IMG/VR virus record: IMGVR_UViG_3300044612_002213
Coordinates: 1 to 32,503 of that record
DNA length: 32,503 bases
Direction: 5' to 3' (one strand)
DNA from: a virus
The position numbers and the translations under genes were made by a program. Shown piece after piece: positions 1-6,899 of this stretch. The notes under the pieces are model-generated. The model ran no database searches. It was given only the letters and a program-made list of their open reading frames with translations, and was not told where the DNA came from. Numbering within the stretch: the first letter of the stretch is position 1; every line of letters starts with the position of its first letter.

Positions 1-23
1 TTATTAATACCATTACGCAATGA
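1..23 (+). CDS. 3' end of an upstream structural gene (partial)
   Basis: Only the last six codons are in the window, reading INTITQ and then TGA. The stop overlaps the ATG of the next gene as ATGA, which indicates translational coupling within the tail operon. The residues resemble the Ile/Asn/Thr-rich start of the next protein. Function cannot be read from so little sequence. Confidence 0.5.
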
Positions 24-1120
24 GTACAACAATAGACATAAACGTAACACCGACCATTCAACAAGTAACGATTAATACAGTTGATAATATCACTGTAATT
101 AATGTCAATACTCAAAGCGGTGGCGGTGGCATTGAAAGTGTAACAGGAACAGCAGTTGACAACACCGACCCCGATAATCCCGTTATAAATATTCCAACAC
201 TTCAAGAAGTGTTAGAAGAACAAGGCAGAATGCCTTTAGAAATAAATAGTAATTATAATTTTCAATCTTCAAACAAATATCAAACAATTATTGTAGATAC
301 ATCAAATGATATTGATTTATTTATGACTGATAATATTTTTAATATTGGAGATGAAATAGAAATTTATAATAAACTAAGTAGTGATGTAGAAATTAGAATA
401 ATTGATATTTATGCATCAATTATTTATTATAAAAACATAACTATTGATGGCGCAACGCTTAATAGAGCAAAAATTCCTTTATATTCAAAAGCTTGGCTAA
501 AATGCGTTGGAACTAATGTTTTTAATTTAGTAATACAATCTCAAATAACAATCGATGCAAATCCTACCGATGGAAGTAGCAATGCAGTAAGCAGTAATGG
601 TGTGTTTGATGCTTTGGCTAATAAAGCGGACAAATCTTCAACTCCGAATATTGTAATAAGAAATATAACACCATCGACAGCGTTAACAGGAACAACTTCC
701 GAAACACAAATAACCTCTTTTAACTTTACCATTCCAGCCAATACCTTTTCGGCAAATGATATTTTAAAAGTTGAAACAATCGCTTGGGAAAAATCAGGGA
801 CTGCAAATGCTTCAACTTGTCGTATTAAATTAAGCAATACTAATAATTACGCTGGAGCTTCAAACGTTTTAATTTTAGCGGCGAGTGCTGGTAATATCAA
901 TATGAGAGGCACACGAACTTATAAGATTGCTGGGGGTAATTTAAAAGGTTTTATGAGCAGTTCTGCAAATGGTATTTTTAACGATAATACTTTGACAAAC
1001 GTAGCCGTTTCAACTTTAGCACTTGATGTTACACAGCCGATTTATGGTTTTGTTTCATTAACTAATTCAAGTTCGGCAGATAGTACAATAGTTAACGAAT
1101 TAATTATTTCAAAATGGTAA
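20..1120 (+). CDS. Tail fibre / tail appendage protein
   Basis: This 366-residue protein starts with a Thr/Ile/Asn-rich segment, then a Gly run (SGGGG, about residues 33-37) and a 'VDNTDPDNPVI' linker of the kind seen in phage fibre proteins. Around residues 181-200 it has 'DGSSNAVSSNGVFDAL', a repeat-type element common in tail fibre stalks, followed by a beta-rich Ser/Thr/Asn C-terminal domain. Its place just before the lysis genes at the end of a structural operon fits a receptor-binding or baseplate appendage. The ATG overlaps the previous stop. The class is fairly sure, the exact role is not. Confidence 0.7.
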   Translation: MSTTIDINVTPTIQQVTINTVDNITVINVNTQSGGGGIESVTGTAVDNTDPDNPVINIPTLQEVLEEQGRMPLEINSNYNFQSSNKYQTIIVDTSNDIDLFMTDNIFNIGDEIEIYNKLSSDVEIRIIDIYASIIYYKNITIDGATLNRAKIPLYSKAWLKCVGTNVFNLVIQSQITIDANPTDGSSNAVSSNGVFDALANKADKSSTPNIVIRNITPSTALTGTTSETQITSFNFTIPANTFSANDILKVETIAWEKSGTANASTCRIKLSNTNNYAGASNVLILAASAGNINMRGTRTYKIAGGNLKGFMSSSANGIFNDNTLTNVAVSTLALDVTQPIYGFVSLTNSSSADSTIVNELIISKW

Positions 1121-1326
1121 CAACAATTTTAAACAAAGACACAGGCGAAGTGTTATATTCTACGGATGGAGATTTTGAATTAAACGAAAATGAAGTAGTA
1201 GCACCTTTTGCACCAACAGATTTTTTGATAAAACCTTGTTTTGACTTAAAAAATAAAGTTTATTTTGAAACAGCAACCGAAAAAGAAATAGAAAGTTATA
1301 AAGTTGAATTTAAAATAAGCGAATAA
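1114..1326 (+). CDS. Small protein downstream of tail fibre gene
   Basis: A 70-residue acidic protein with no signal peptide or membrane segment. The start overlaps the fibre gene end by 7 bases and its stop abuts the next ATG (TAATGG), so it is part of a coupled tail/lysis operon. Small proteins in this position often assist fibre assembly, but nothing in the sequence proves that here. Confidence 0.6.
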   Translation: MVTTILNKDTGEVLYSTDGDFELNENEVVAPFAPTDFLIKPCFDLKNKVYFETATEKEIESYKVEFKISE

Positions 1327-1835
1327 TGGTTTGGTTGTTAGAAAATTGGCAGTTTTTTGTAGGTGGTGTTAGTGCTCTTGTATTGTATGTTATAAGGGAT
1401 AGATATTTAGACCGTATTAATAGAAAAAAAGGAGAAATTGAAGTACAAAAAGAGCAAATTGATTTAGCAAAAAATACCCGTGATTTTCTTTTATTAAAAG
1501 AAGCTGATTTTAAAACCGAAAGAGAAGAATATAGAAAAGAATTAGAAACTATTAAAAATGAAGCAAAGTCTGAAAGGCAGTATTATCGGGAAAAAGTAAA
1601 CGGATTAAGAAACTCTATTGATAATCTTCAAAATAAGTTTGACCAAATTTCTGTAAATTATGCTTTAGAAGTAGAGAAGTCAGACTCTTGGATGAAAAAA
1701 TATTTTGAAATTGAAAAAGAAAATCAACAACTAAAAGAGCAAATTTCAAAAGTTGAATTAAGATGTAAATCTTTAGAGGAACATATCAAAAAAATAGAAA
1801 AAGAATTGACCGAACATAAAAAAGCTAATAAATAA
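1326..1835 (+). CDS. Membrane-anchored coiled-coil protein, possible holin-type lysis protein
   Basis: The 169-residue product has one N-terminal hydrophobic segment (about residues 2-24) followed by Arg/Lys-rich residues and then an almost continuous Lys/Glu/Gln-rich coiled coil to the end. This predicts an inner-membrane anchor with a long cytoplasmic helix. It sits between the fibre genes and the endolysin, and a holin is otherwise missing, so a lysis role is possible. Holins are usually shorter, with one to three membrane helices and no long coiled coil, so this is only a position-based suggestion. A terminator hairpin follows at once. Confidence 0.6.
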   Translation: MVWLLENWQFFVGGVSALVLYVIRDRYLDRINRKKGEIEVQKEQIDLAKNTRDFLLLKEADFKTEREEYRKELETIKNEAKSERQYYREKVNGLRNSIDNLQNKFDQISVNYALEVEKSDSWMKKYFEIEKENQQLKEQISKVELRCKSLEEHIKKIEKELTEHKKANK

Positions 1836-1864
1836 AAAACCCAACTTTAAAAATTGGGTTTTAA
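1836..1864 (+). terminator. Rho-independent terminator after tail operon
   Basis: AAAACCCAA (1836-1844) pairs with TTGGGTTTT (1854-1862) around a 9-base A/T-rich loop, with T residues completing the tract. It lies directly after the stop of the coiled-coil gene and would end the rightward tail transcript. Confidence 0.75.
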
Positions 1865-2008
1865 TATCATATTTTATTAACTACTTAGTCCTCACTTATC
1901 AGCTATTAGACTAAAAAAAAACTAAATTCTTTTCATAATAAAAATATTTTTATATTATTTAAACGTTGACACAAATATAAACATTATTTTAATATAAACA
2001 AATAATAA
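1865..2008. promoter_or_regulatory. AT-rich spacer before the endolysin gene
   Basis: This stretch holds no convincing gene. A good match to the Bacteroidetes promoter occurs on the minus strand (TATATTTG complementing 1972-1979, TTG complementing 1999-2001, 19-base spacer), but no leftward gene follows it. On the plus strand TTGACA at 1965-1970 has no proper -7 element. In sequence this AT-rich a chance match is plausible. An endolysin promoter is likely to be here but I cannot place it. Confidence 0.3.
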
Positions 2009-2458
2009 ATGAGATTAGACCAAAAAGGTTACGACCTTATAAAGTCATTTGAGGGGTTAAGTCTTGAACCTTATAAATGTTCAGCAGGAGTGCCTACGAT
2101 TGGCTATGGCTCAACCTACTATGAGAATGGCATAAAAGTACAAATGTCCGATGCACCAATAACAGGAGCAAGGGCGGATATATTGCTTAAAAATGTAGCT
2201 GATAGATTTGCTCAAAAAGTTGCTAATTTGATTAAAAAACCAATTACACAAAATCAATTTAATGCTTTAGTTTCTTTTGCTTTTAACGTTGGAAGCGGTG
2301 CTTTGGCTTCAAGTACTCTTTTAAAATTAGTAAACGAAAATCCTAATAATGCTCTGATTTCAAAAGAGTTTTTAAAATGGAATAAGGCAAATGGTAAAGC
2401 AGTACAGGGATTAACAAACAGACGAATAAAAGAAAGTGCATTATATTTTACTAAATAA
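2009..2458 (+). CDS. Endolysin, GH24 (T4-type) lysozyme
   Basis: This 149-residue enzyme should cleave the MurNAc-GlcNAc bond of peptidoglycan at the end of infection. The GH24 catalytic pattern is visible: Glu15 in 'SFEGL', Cys24 eight residues on (the position of Asp20 in T4 lysozyme, Cys in some family members) and Thr30 in 'PTIGYG'. The C-terminal 'FNALVSFAFNVG' and 'GLTNRR' motifs are also typical. There is no signal peptide or SAR-type anchor, so export should need a holin. It has its own intergenic region and is followed by a terminator before the spanin-like gene. Confidence 0.93.
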   Translation: MRLDQKGYDLIKSFEGLSLEPYKCSAGVPTIGYGSTYYENGIKVQMSDAPITGARADILLKNVADRFAQKVANLIKKPITQNQFNALVSFAFNVGSGALASSTLLKLVNENPNNALISKEFLKWNKANGKAVQGLTNRRIKESALYFTK

Positions 2459-2499
2459 TAATTTTTTTATAAATTATATTATTAAATTTGCATCGAGGC

Positions 2500-2524
2500 C
2501 TTCAAATTTCATAATATGAAAGAA
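2500..2524. repeat. Small inverted repeat after the endolysin
   Basis: CTTC-AAA-TTTCAT-AAT-ATGAAA-GAAG forms a short imperfect hairpin (outer CTTC/GAAG, inner TTTCAT/ATGAAA) just before the terminator at 2542-2570. It may be part of the transcript 3' structure or an operator. An 11-codon ORF at 2516-2551 overlaps it and is probably not a gene. Confidence 0.4.
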
Positions 2525-2541
2525 GCGGTTTTACTAGCAAT

Positions 2542-2570
2542 AAACCACTAACGGAAATTAGTGGTTTTTT
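2542..2570 (+). terminator. Rho-independent terminator between endolysin and spanin genes
   Basis: AAACCACTAA (2542-2551) pairs perfectly with TTAGTGGTTT (2558-2567) around a CGGAAA loop and is followed by further T residues. It would end or attenuate the endolysin transcript before the spanin-like gene, whose start is only 16 bases downstream. Confidence 0.75.
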
Positions 2571-2585
2571 AATAAAATTATAATT

Positions 2586-3080
2586 ATGACAACAACACCA
2601 AACAGAAACGATAACAGCATCATTATATTTATTATAGCAATAATTGTAACAGTTTGCTTATGCTCTTGCTCCACCCGAAAAGTAAACAAATCAGAAACTA
2701 AAATAGAAACAGTTTCAGAAACTACCAAAATAGATACTTCAAAAACAGTTACAAAAGTTGACAGCAATACTAAAATAGTTGACAGTTCAACAATTAATGA
2801 AATTGAGTACATTCCAATCGATAACACTTTACCTTTTACTGTAAATGGTCAAACGTTCAAAAACGTTAAAATAAAGCATTCAAAAAAGAAAAACAATATA
2901 AGTATTGACAAAACTAATAAAGTGTCGCAAATCGAAAATAAATACGTTTCACAGAGCACTAAAGATAAAACTTCTAAAACAGTTGAAGTAAAAGTAAGCG
3001 AAAGGCAATCTTTCAACTTTTGGTGGTTGCTTTTACTTTTAATTCCAGCTTACTTTTACTTTAGAAAATACTTGCGTTAA
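2586..3080 (+). CDS. Candidate unimolecular spanin (u-spanin) lipoprotein
   Basis: The 164-residue product has an N-terminal hydrophobic signal (about residues 11-27) ending in lipobox L-C-S-Cys28, a Ser/Thr/Lys/Glu-rich extended middle, and a C-terminal hydrophobic segment (about 142-158, rich in Trp, Leu, Phe) followed by RKYLR. An outer-membrane lipoprotein anchored again by a C-terminal inner-membrane helix is the architecture of one-piece spanins such as T1 gp11, which fuse inner and outer membranes after the wall is degraded. The gene directly follows the endolysin. No separate Rz/Rz1 pair is seen. Its end overlaps the convergent gene by 20 bases. Confidence 0.7.
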   Translation: MTTTPNRNDNSIIIFIIAIIVTVCLCSCSTRKVNKSETKIETVSETTKIDTSKTVTKVDSNTKIVDSSTINEIEYIPIDNTLPFTVNGQTFKNVKIKHSKKKNNISIDKTNKVSQIENKYVSQSTKDKTSKTVEVKVSERQSFNFWWLLLLLIPAYFYFRKYLR

Positions 3081-3273
3081 GACTATCTTTTAAATCTTGC
3101 ATTGTATATTTTTTTCTTTTGTCTTGTTTTAAAATAGTTTCCTTTGCCAACTTTTCATTCACAGCATCTCTTATAAACTTACTTACATTCACCTTATTTT
3201 TTCTAAGCTGATTTAACTGTTGTTTCTGAAAATCATCAGTTGTAAATGTTTGTATTTTGTCATATAATTTCAT
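3061..3273 (-). CDS. Small ribbon-helix-helix-like protein
   Basis: A basic 70-residue protein. 'VNVSKFIRDAVNEKL' (about residues 29-43) matches the second half of a ribbon-helix-helix DNA-binding fold, preceded by a short beta-compatible segment. It could be a repressor or DNA-packing factor. It is convergent with and overlaps the spanin gene, and is the first phage gene beyond the low-coordinate end of the cassette array. It may be transcribed by read-through from the array. Confidence 0.6.
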   Translation of the reverse strand: MKLYDKIQTFTTDDFQKQQLNQLRKNKVNVSKFIRDAVNEKLAKETILKQDKRKKYTMQDLKDSLNASIF

Positions 3274-3316
3274 AGTTCACAAAGGAAAATATTATTTTTT
3301 ATGCGTATATTACGTA

Positions 3317-3325
3317 GTTAGCGAT
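3317..3325 (-). other. Lone core box at the low-coordinate edge of the array
   Basis: GTTAGCGAT on the plus strand is the exact reverse complement of the box (4127-4135) that precedes the methyltransferase gene, so it closes that cassette. No L''/L' stem follows, and the sequence turns directly into phage-like AT-rich DNA. It is either a truncated attC or the insertion point itself (an attI-like or secondary site) where the first cassette joined the phage. Confidence 0.6.
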
Positions 3326-3358
3326 AATGCTATAAGTAGGTTAAATAAGAAAATATCT

Positions 3359-4189
3359 TTAAAATAATTCTGGTTGAGATATTCTAATATTAAGTCTTTT
3401 TTCTGCATATTTACATTGTTCTTCTGATATTTCACTTCCAATATAATTTCTTTTTTCAATTATACAAGCATTTGCAGTTGTACCAGTTCCCATAAAGCTA
3501 TCATAAATCAAATCATTTTCTTTTGTATAAAGTAACAATAACTTTCTAACTAATTCCGTTGAATAAGTGGCTTTATTTAAGTCTGTTGAATTATCATTGT
3601 TTTTTGCAGTTATAAAATTAAAAACATTTTCATAAATTGCTTGGCCAGTTTCTCTTTCTTTTAATTTTTTCTTGTTACAATTAAAAGTATAAAATTCATC
3701 TTTTCTACAAAAAACATAAATATACTCAACAATTCTTGTCATTTTATTATGAGAAACATTATTTGGAGTTGCCATTTGTTTTTTCCAAACTATAATATCT
3801 GCTAATGTAAAATCACTTTTTCTTATTATATCGGCTATTACTAAGCTCATTAATATTGTATTTTCTGTTCCATAACTCATATTGTATAGTATAACTCCAT
3901 TTTGTTTTAGAATTTTACCATAGCCTTTAAATATATCTAAAGTCCATTCAATATACTCATCATTTGTTTTATCATCTTTGTATATGTCATATCCTCTATC
4001 TGTAGAATTAGGTCTTATTATATTGTAAGGTGGACTTGTTATTATTGCATCTACAATATTATTAGGCAGTTTTTTCATAGTTAACAAACAATCTTCATTA
4101 TAAATTTTGTTTATAAAATCCGCACTATCGCTAACACCAGTTTTGCAAGATTGGGTTTCAGTAATATCGGAATGTTTTTTTTGTGTCAT
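3359..4189 (-). CDS. DNA methyltransferase, beta class (TSPPY), cassette-borne
   Basis: This 276-residue enzyme transfers a methyl group from SAM to adenine N6 or cytosine N4. Motif IV TSPPY is at residues 51-55 and the SAM-binding motif I (DSFMGTG) at about 230-236. This IV-before-I order defines the beta class. No restriction endonuclease lies next to it, so it is probably an orphan phage methylase that shields DNA from host restriction or marks it. The first ~21 residues, including 'TQSCKTGVSDS', are encoded by the upstream attC (start codon in its loop). The catalytic fold begins only after that. Confidence 0.9.
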   Translation of the reverse strand: MTQKKHSDITETQSCKTGVSDSADFINKIYNEDCLLTMKKLPNNIVDAIITSPPYNIIRPNSTDRGYDIYKDDKTNDEYIEWTLDIFKGYGKILKQNGVILYNMSYGTENTILMSLVIADIIRKSDFTLADIIVWKKQMATPNNVSHNKMTRIVEYIYVFCRKDEFYTFNCNKKKLKERETGQAIYENVFNFITAKNNDNSTDLNKATYSTELVRKLLLLYTKENDLIYDSFMGTGTTANACIIEKRNYIGSEISEEQCKYAEKRLNIRISQPELF

Positions 4190-4260
4190 AATGTTAGTTT
4201 TTTAATTTATTGATTTGGCTGGTATAATCCCAACCTCGCAAAGCTGTAAACGTTGTGCGA
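4127..4260 (-). repeat. attC-like site between the 4265 and 3359 cassettes
   Basis: Boxes are GCACAAC (complement of 4252-4258) and GTTAGCGAT (complement of 4127-4135). The inner arms 4229-4245 and 4139-4155 are 17 bases each with three mismatches, two of which are G.T on the minus strand. The start codon of the 3359 methyltransferase lies in the loop. Confidence 0.82.
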
Positions 4261-4264
4261 GATG

Positions 4265-4513
4265 CTAGGAAGACTCGCCTAAACGAAGAAAGCATTTTGC
4301 AAAATGTTCATCATCTTCTTTTACATATTGATTATTTCTAAAATCAATGAACTCCCATCCATCATCCATATCGGTTCGCTCTATTTTTGGAGAAACAAAT
4401 TTTATAGAACCATAACTCTCCCAATTAGTAGAACTTTGTTGAATACCCACTTCGACAATTGTTTCTTCTGGAAAATTGTCTAACCATTTTTTAAAGTCTT
4501 TTATAGTTGTCAT
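4265..4513 (-). CDS. Cassette-encoded hypothetical protein (82 aa)
   Basis: Not recognised beyond a soluble, acidic protein with 'DFKKWLDNFPEETIVEVG' at its N-terminus, a pattern seen in small Bacteroidetes mobile-element proteins. It starts about 100 bases inside its cassette, well beyond the upstream core box, so it is not fused to attC sequence. The TAG stop lies a few bases before the box GCACAAC. Its cassette shares its first ~29 bases and last ~19 bases with the 5160 cassette although the genes are unrelated. Confidence 0.72.
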   Translation of the reverse strand: MTTIKDFKKWLDNFPEETIVEVGIQQSSTNWESYGSIKFVSPKIERTDMDDGWEFIDFRNNQYVKEDDEHFAKCFLRLGESS

Positions 4514-4612
4514 TTTTTTATATTTTAATTTTTAAAAAACATAGTCGCACAGGTCAAATACGATTTCGGAATGTCACATATCTTAACTTCCCTGTGTTAA
4601 TGTTTAAAAGCA

Positions 4613-4754
4613 CCATCGCACAACAGCGGTTACACGCTATTGCGAATTTTGTGGTAACTTCACGTTCACGTTTCGCAAGAATTATTATCTTTAACGGAAA
4701 ATAAACGTTTACGAAGTTCGCAACAGTCGTGTAGCCGCGGGAACGTTATGTGAG
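4613..4754 (-). repeat. attC-like site between the 4759 and 4265 cassettes
   Basis: Boxes are CTCACATAAC (complement of 4745-4754) and GTTGTGCGATGG (complement of 4613-4624). The inner arms GGCTACACGACTGTTGCGAA and TTCGCAATAGCGTGTAACC pair imperfectly. The low-side arm, box and following bases match the 5550-5691 site. Confidence 0.8.
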
Positions 4755-4758
4755 ATTG

Positions 4759-4998
4759 TTACGCTTCCGTTTCATTAGAAAAATTAGCTAAAACTTCCCA
4801 CCTTATTTCTTTAAGCATTTCTTCCATTGCCATATAAAAAGTTGAATAATAAAATGGGTGGTCTGGAAGTCCTGAGTAAGAAATAAAATGTGTCCAATTC
4901 TTCTTTAATCCAAATAACCACCATTTTGATTTTTGAATGTCAACTCGAAATCCTTTTTTTGTTTTTACAATTCTAAAATTTGAATATTCGTATGTCAT
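4759..4998 (-). CDS. Cassette-encoded hypothetical protein (79 aa)
   Basis: A Trp/Tyr/Lys-rich soluble protein ('KSKWWLFGLKKNWTHFISYS' in the middle, acidic end). I do not recognise the family. The start is preceded by an A/T-rich leader after the upstream core box, so the whole protein lies within the cassette body. The TAA is 12 bases from the closing box CTCACATAAC, which is the reverse complement of its opening box GTTATGTGAGG. Confidence 0.7.
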   Translation of the reverse strand: MTYEYSNFRIVKTKKGFRVDIQKSKWWLFGLKKNWTHFISYSGLPDHPFYYSTFYMAMEEMLKEIRWEVLANFSNETEA

Positions 4999-5017
4999 AA
5001 TTTTTAATTTTATACAA

Positions 5018-5160
5018 CCTCACATAACAGCAGGTAATCGCTATTGTGGCTTCGGGTTTGATTTATAATTAATTTTGTACTTTTGTGTTTATTGCTTAAC
5101 CGAAAGTTATGGAGTACTAAACCACAACATCGTTTACCTGCGGAACGTTGTGCGAGATGC
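5018..5160 (-). repeat. attC-like site between the 5160 and 4759 cassettes
   Basis: Boxes are TCGCACAAC (complement of 5147-5160 region) and GTTATGTGAGG (complement of 5018-5028). The arms AGGTAAACGATGTTGTGG and CCACAATAGCGATTACCT pair. The loop (about 5050-5110) is nearly identical to that of the 8184-8327 site and includes TTTTGTACTTTTGTG on the plus strand. Confidence 0.83.
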
Positions 5161-5516
5161 TAGGAAACCGCATCAGAAACAACTAATTCTTTTCCAGTTA
5201 AAGCAAAATAAAGGTTTTGAAGCTGGTGAACGTATTTGGGTGTAATTTCGCTAACCCTATACCCATCATAATAAAGCAAATAATACAATGAATATTTACC
5301 TAAAATAAAATCATTTTCCGCAACTTTTTTAAACCCAAACTTCAACAACCAATCTTCTGTTAGGGGGATTGGTTTTAAACAACTAGAAATACACTGACCT
5401 ATTCTTGATTTAGATTCATAACCAATATGCTTATTTGAAATCGACGTAATTATACATATCTCATTTATATCAGTTAATAATACTTTATTACCAATTCTTA
5501 ATTCTTTTGCATTCAT
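5160..5516 (-). CDS. Cassette-encoded protein of a common Bacteroidetes phage/mobile-element type (118 aa)
   Basis: The pattern 'ELRIGNKVL' near the N-terminus, 'TEDWLLKFGFKK' in the middle and 'HQLQNLYFALTGKEL' at the C-terminus is a frequently seen arrangement in uncharacterised Bacteroidetes phage and mobile-element proteins. Function is unknown to me. It is complete within its cassette: ATG about 34 bases after the opening box, TAG a few bases before the closing box. Finding a familiar accessory protein here supports real expression of the cassettes. Confidence 0.8.
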   Translation of the reverse strand: MNAKELRIGNKVLLTDINEICIITSISNKHIGYESKSRIGQCISSCLKPIPLTEDWLLKFGFKKVAENDFILGKYSLYYLLYYDGYRVSEITPKYVHQLQNLYFALTGKELVVSDAVS

Positions 5517-5549
5517 AATTTTATATTTATAAGTTAATATTTAAAAGCA

Positions 5550-5691
5550 CCATCGCACAACAGCGGTTACACGCTATTGCCACTTCTGGAGTTATTTAAT
5601 GTTTGTTTTGTACTTGTTTTATTCATTGTTTAACTAAAACTTATTTTTGTATATTTGGCAAAATCGTGTAGCCACATAACGTTATCGGCAA
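5550..5691 (-). repeat. attC-like site between the 5694 and 5160 cassettes
   Basis: Boxes are TTGCCGATAAC (complement of 5681-5691) and GTTGTGCGATGG (complement of 5550-5561). The arms GCTACACGATTTTGCC and GGCAATAGCGTGTAACC pair. The low-side half is shared with the 4613-4754 site while the high-side box differs. Confidence 0.82.
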
Positions 5692-5693
5692 CC

Positions 5694-5948
5694 CTAAGAT
5701 AACCGTTCATCAGTAACAAGCGGACATTCGTTTATAACGCTATTTTCAACCCATAGCGCACAAGCATCTCTTTGACGCATTGCTACTTTTTCTCCATAAA
5801 TTTCCATTACACGATACATTGCTTTTTGGAAAATAACTTTTCTGCCATTTAGCGTTACAAAAAAATCCCACTTTGTAGGAAGTTCAACTATTGCCCCAAA
5901 TTCTTCGGCAACTTGTTCTTTAATTTTTTCAATATTTATTTCAGTCAT
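5694..5948 (-). CDS. Cassette-encoded hypothetical protein (84 aa)
   Basis: A soluble protein with an N-terminal helix, 'VELPTKWDFFVTLNGRKVIF' in the middle and a Cys-containing C-terminal part. Family not recognised. The start lies ~45 bases after the opening box with an A/T-rich leader. The stop sits just before the closing box, which is complementary to the opening one (GTTATCGG/CCGATAAC). Confidence 0.7.
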   Translation of the reverse strand: MTEINIEKIKEQVAEEFGAIVELPTKWDFFVTLNGRKVIFQKAMYRVMEIYGEKVAMRQRDACALWVENSVINECPLVTDERLS

Positions 5949-5992
5949 TTTTTATTTGTTTAAATTATTAATTAATCATTCCGAAAGAAGGG

Positions 5993-6085
5993 CATCCGAT
6001 AACAGCACATAAGCAAAAGCCCAAATTCCCTCGCACAATGCCAAGCTATTTGTGCCTTCGCTTATCTGCAAAACGTTACCAGCAA
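5993..6085 (-). repeat. Short attC-like site between the 6103 and 5694 cassettes
   Basis: At 93 bp this is one of the two shortest full sites. Boxes are TTGCTGGTAAC (complement of 6075-6085) and GTTATCGGATG (complement of 5993-6003). The arms AGATAAGCGAAGGC and GCTTTTGCTTATGT pair with two G.T pairs on the minus strand. The loop is too short to hold a start codon context. Confidence 0.82.
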
Positions 6086-6102
6086 TGCCAGAACCGACAC
6101 CG

Positions 6103-6822
6103 CTAAAATAACCGAAGTTGTGATTTAAAGTCATTAAAACGCTTTTCTTGTTTCTCATAATATTCTTCGTCTATTTCAAATCCTACAAAGTTGAACCCGC
6201 CTTTATACGCTGCAATCCTACTGCTTCCACTTCCTAAATGGGTATCTAAAATCAAATCGCCTTCTTTGGCAAATTTGCTCAATAGCCAATCATACAACTT
6301 TACTGGCTTTTGTGTGGGGTGTATTCTCAATTCTTTATTTTTCATATCGTGTTGTAACATACCATTCCACCTTATTTTTACCTTTTTAATTGAGTTTATC
6401 ATACTGCAAAAAGCTAATTCCCCATCGCTATTTGTGTAATCTTCAGCAGTATCTTTATCCCAAAATACTCTCCCGCCTGATAGTAAGTTGTTTGGATAAT
6501 AATTAACACCCCACACAATTTGATTTTTAGATACCCTTATTAGTTCCTCAAAATACTCATCGCTTGGCGTTTCTTTATCCCAATCTTTACTACCATAATC
6601 TTTTCGCCTCGTAGCTGATTTATTAAATTTTATACCTTGTCTTGCATCATCGCCTGCTCCAATCCCATAAGGCGGGTCAACTATTGCAAGGTCAAAATGG
6701 TTATCTGCATAGCGTTTTAATGCCGTTACACAATCTTCTAAATAAACCTCCGATGAAGGCACTGCTGGTAACACGTGCTTTGCAAAAGCGGGGGTTTCGT
6801 CTATATTTTCAACTTTCTGCAT
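6103..6822 (-). CDS. DNA adenine methyltransferase (DPPY, beta class), cassette-borne
   Basis: This 239-residue SAM-dependent enzyme has motif IV DPPY at residues 49-52 and motif I (DTHLGSG) at about 193-199, with 'RIHPTQKPVKLYDWLL' in between, typical of N6-adenine enzymes of phage and type II/III origin. No cognate nuclease is adjacent. Residues 1-20 (ending 'AKHVLPAVPSS') come from the upstream attC, in whose loop the ATG lies. 'AVPSS' recurs in the 10089 protein behind a related attC. Probable role: protection from host restriction or epigenetic marking. Confidence 0.92.
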   Translation of the reverse strand: MQKVENIDETPAFAKHVLPAVPSSEVYLEDCVTALKRYADNHFDLAIVDPPYGIGAGDDARQGIKFNKSATRRKDYGSKDWDKETPSDEYFEELIRVSKNQIVWGVNYYPNNLLSGGRVFWDKDTAEDYTNSDGELAFCSMINSIKKVKIRWNGMLQHDMKNKELRIHPTQKPVKLYDWLLSKFAKEGDLILDTHLGSGSSRIAAYKGGFNFVGFEIDEEYYEKQEKRFNDFKSQLRLF

Positions 6823-6899
6823 CTAATTATCTTTTGTGGTTAATTCAACATTTGTTCTTCGATGCCCCGCCTTCGCAAAGCACCATACGTTATACGCAA
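6762..6899 (-). repeat. attC-like site between the 6890 and 6103 cassettes
   Basis: Boxes are TTGCGTATAAC (complement of 6889-6899) and GTTACCAGCAG (complement of 6762-6772). The arms GTGCTTTGCGAAGGCGGGG and CCCCGCTTTTGCAAAGCAC pair with two G.T pairs on the minus strand. It contains the stop of the 6890 gene and the start of the 6103 methyltransferase. Confidence 0.85.

Noticed and set aside
1972-2001. Leftward promoter in front of the endolysin gene
   Set aside because: TTG-N19-TATATTTG fits the consensus, but no leftward gene follows and such matches are expected by chance a few times in sequence this AT-rich.
2516-2551. 11-codon leader peptide before the terminator
   Set aside because: Too short to judge, without regulatory codon runs, and overlapping the terminator stem.
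5976-6158. Leftward open frame of 60 codons after the 6103 methyltransferase gene
   Set aside because: It covers the short attC-like site 5993-6085 and the 3' end of the methyltransferase gene and has no protein-like pattern of its own.
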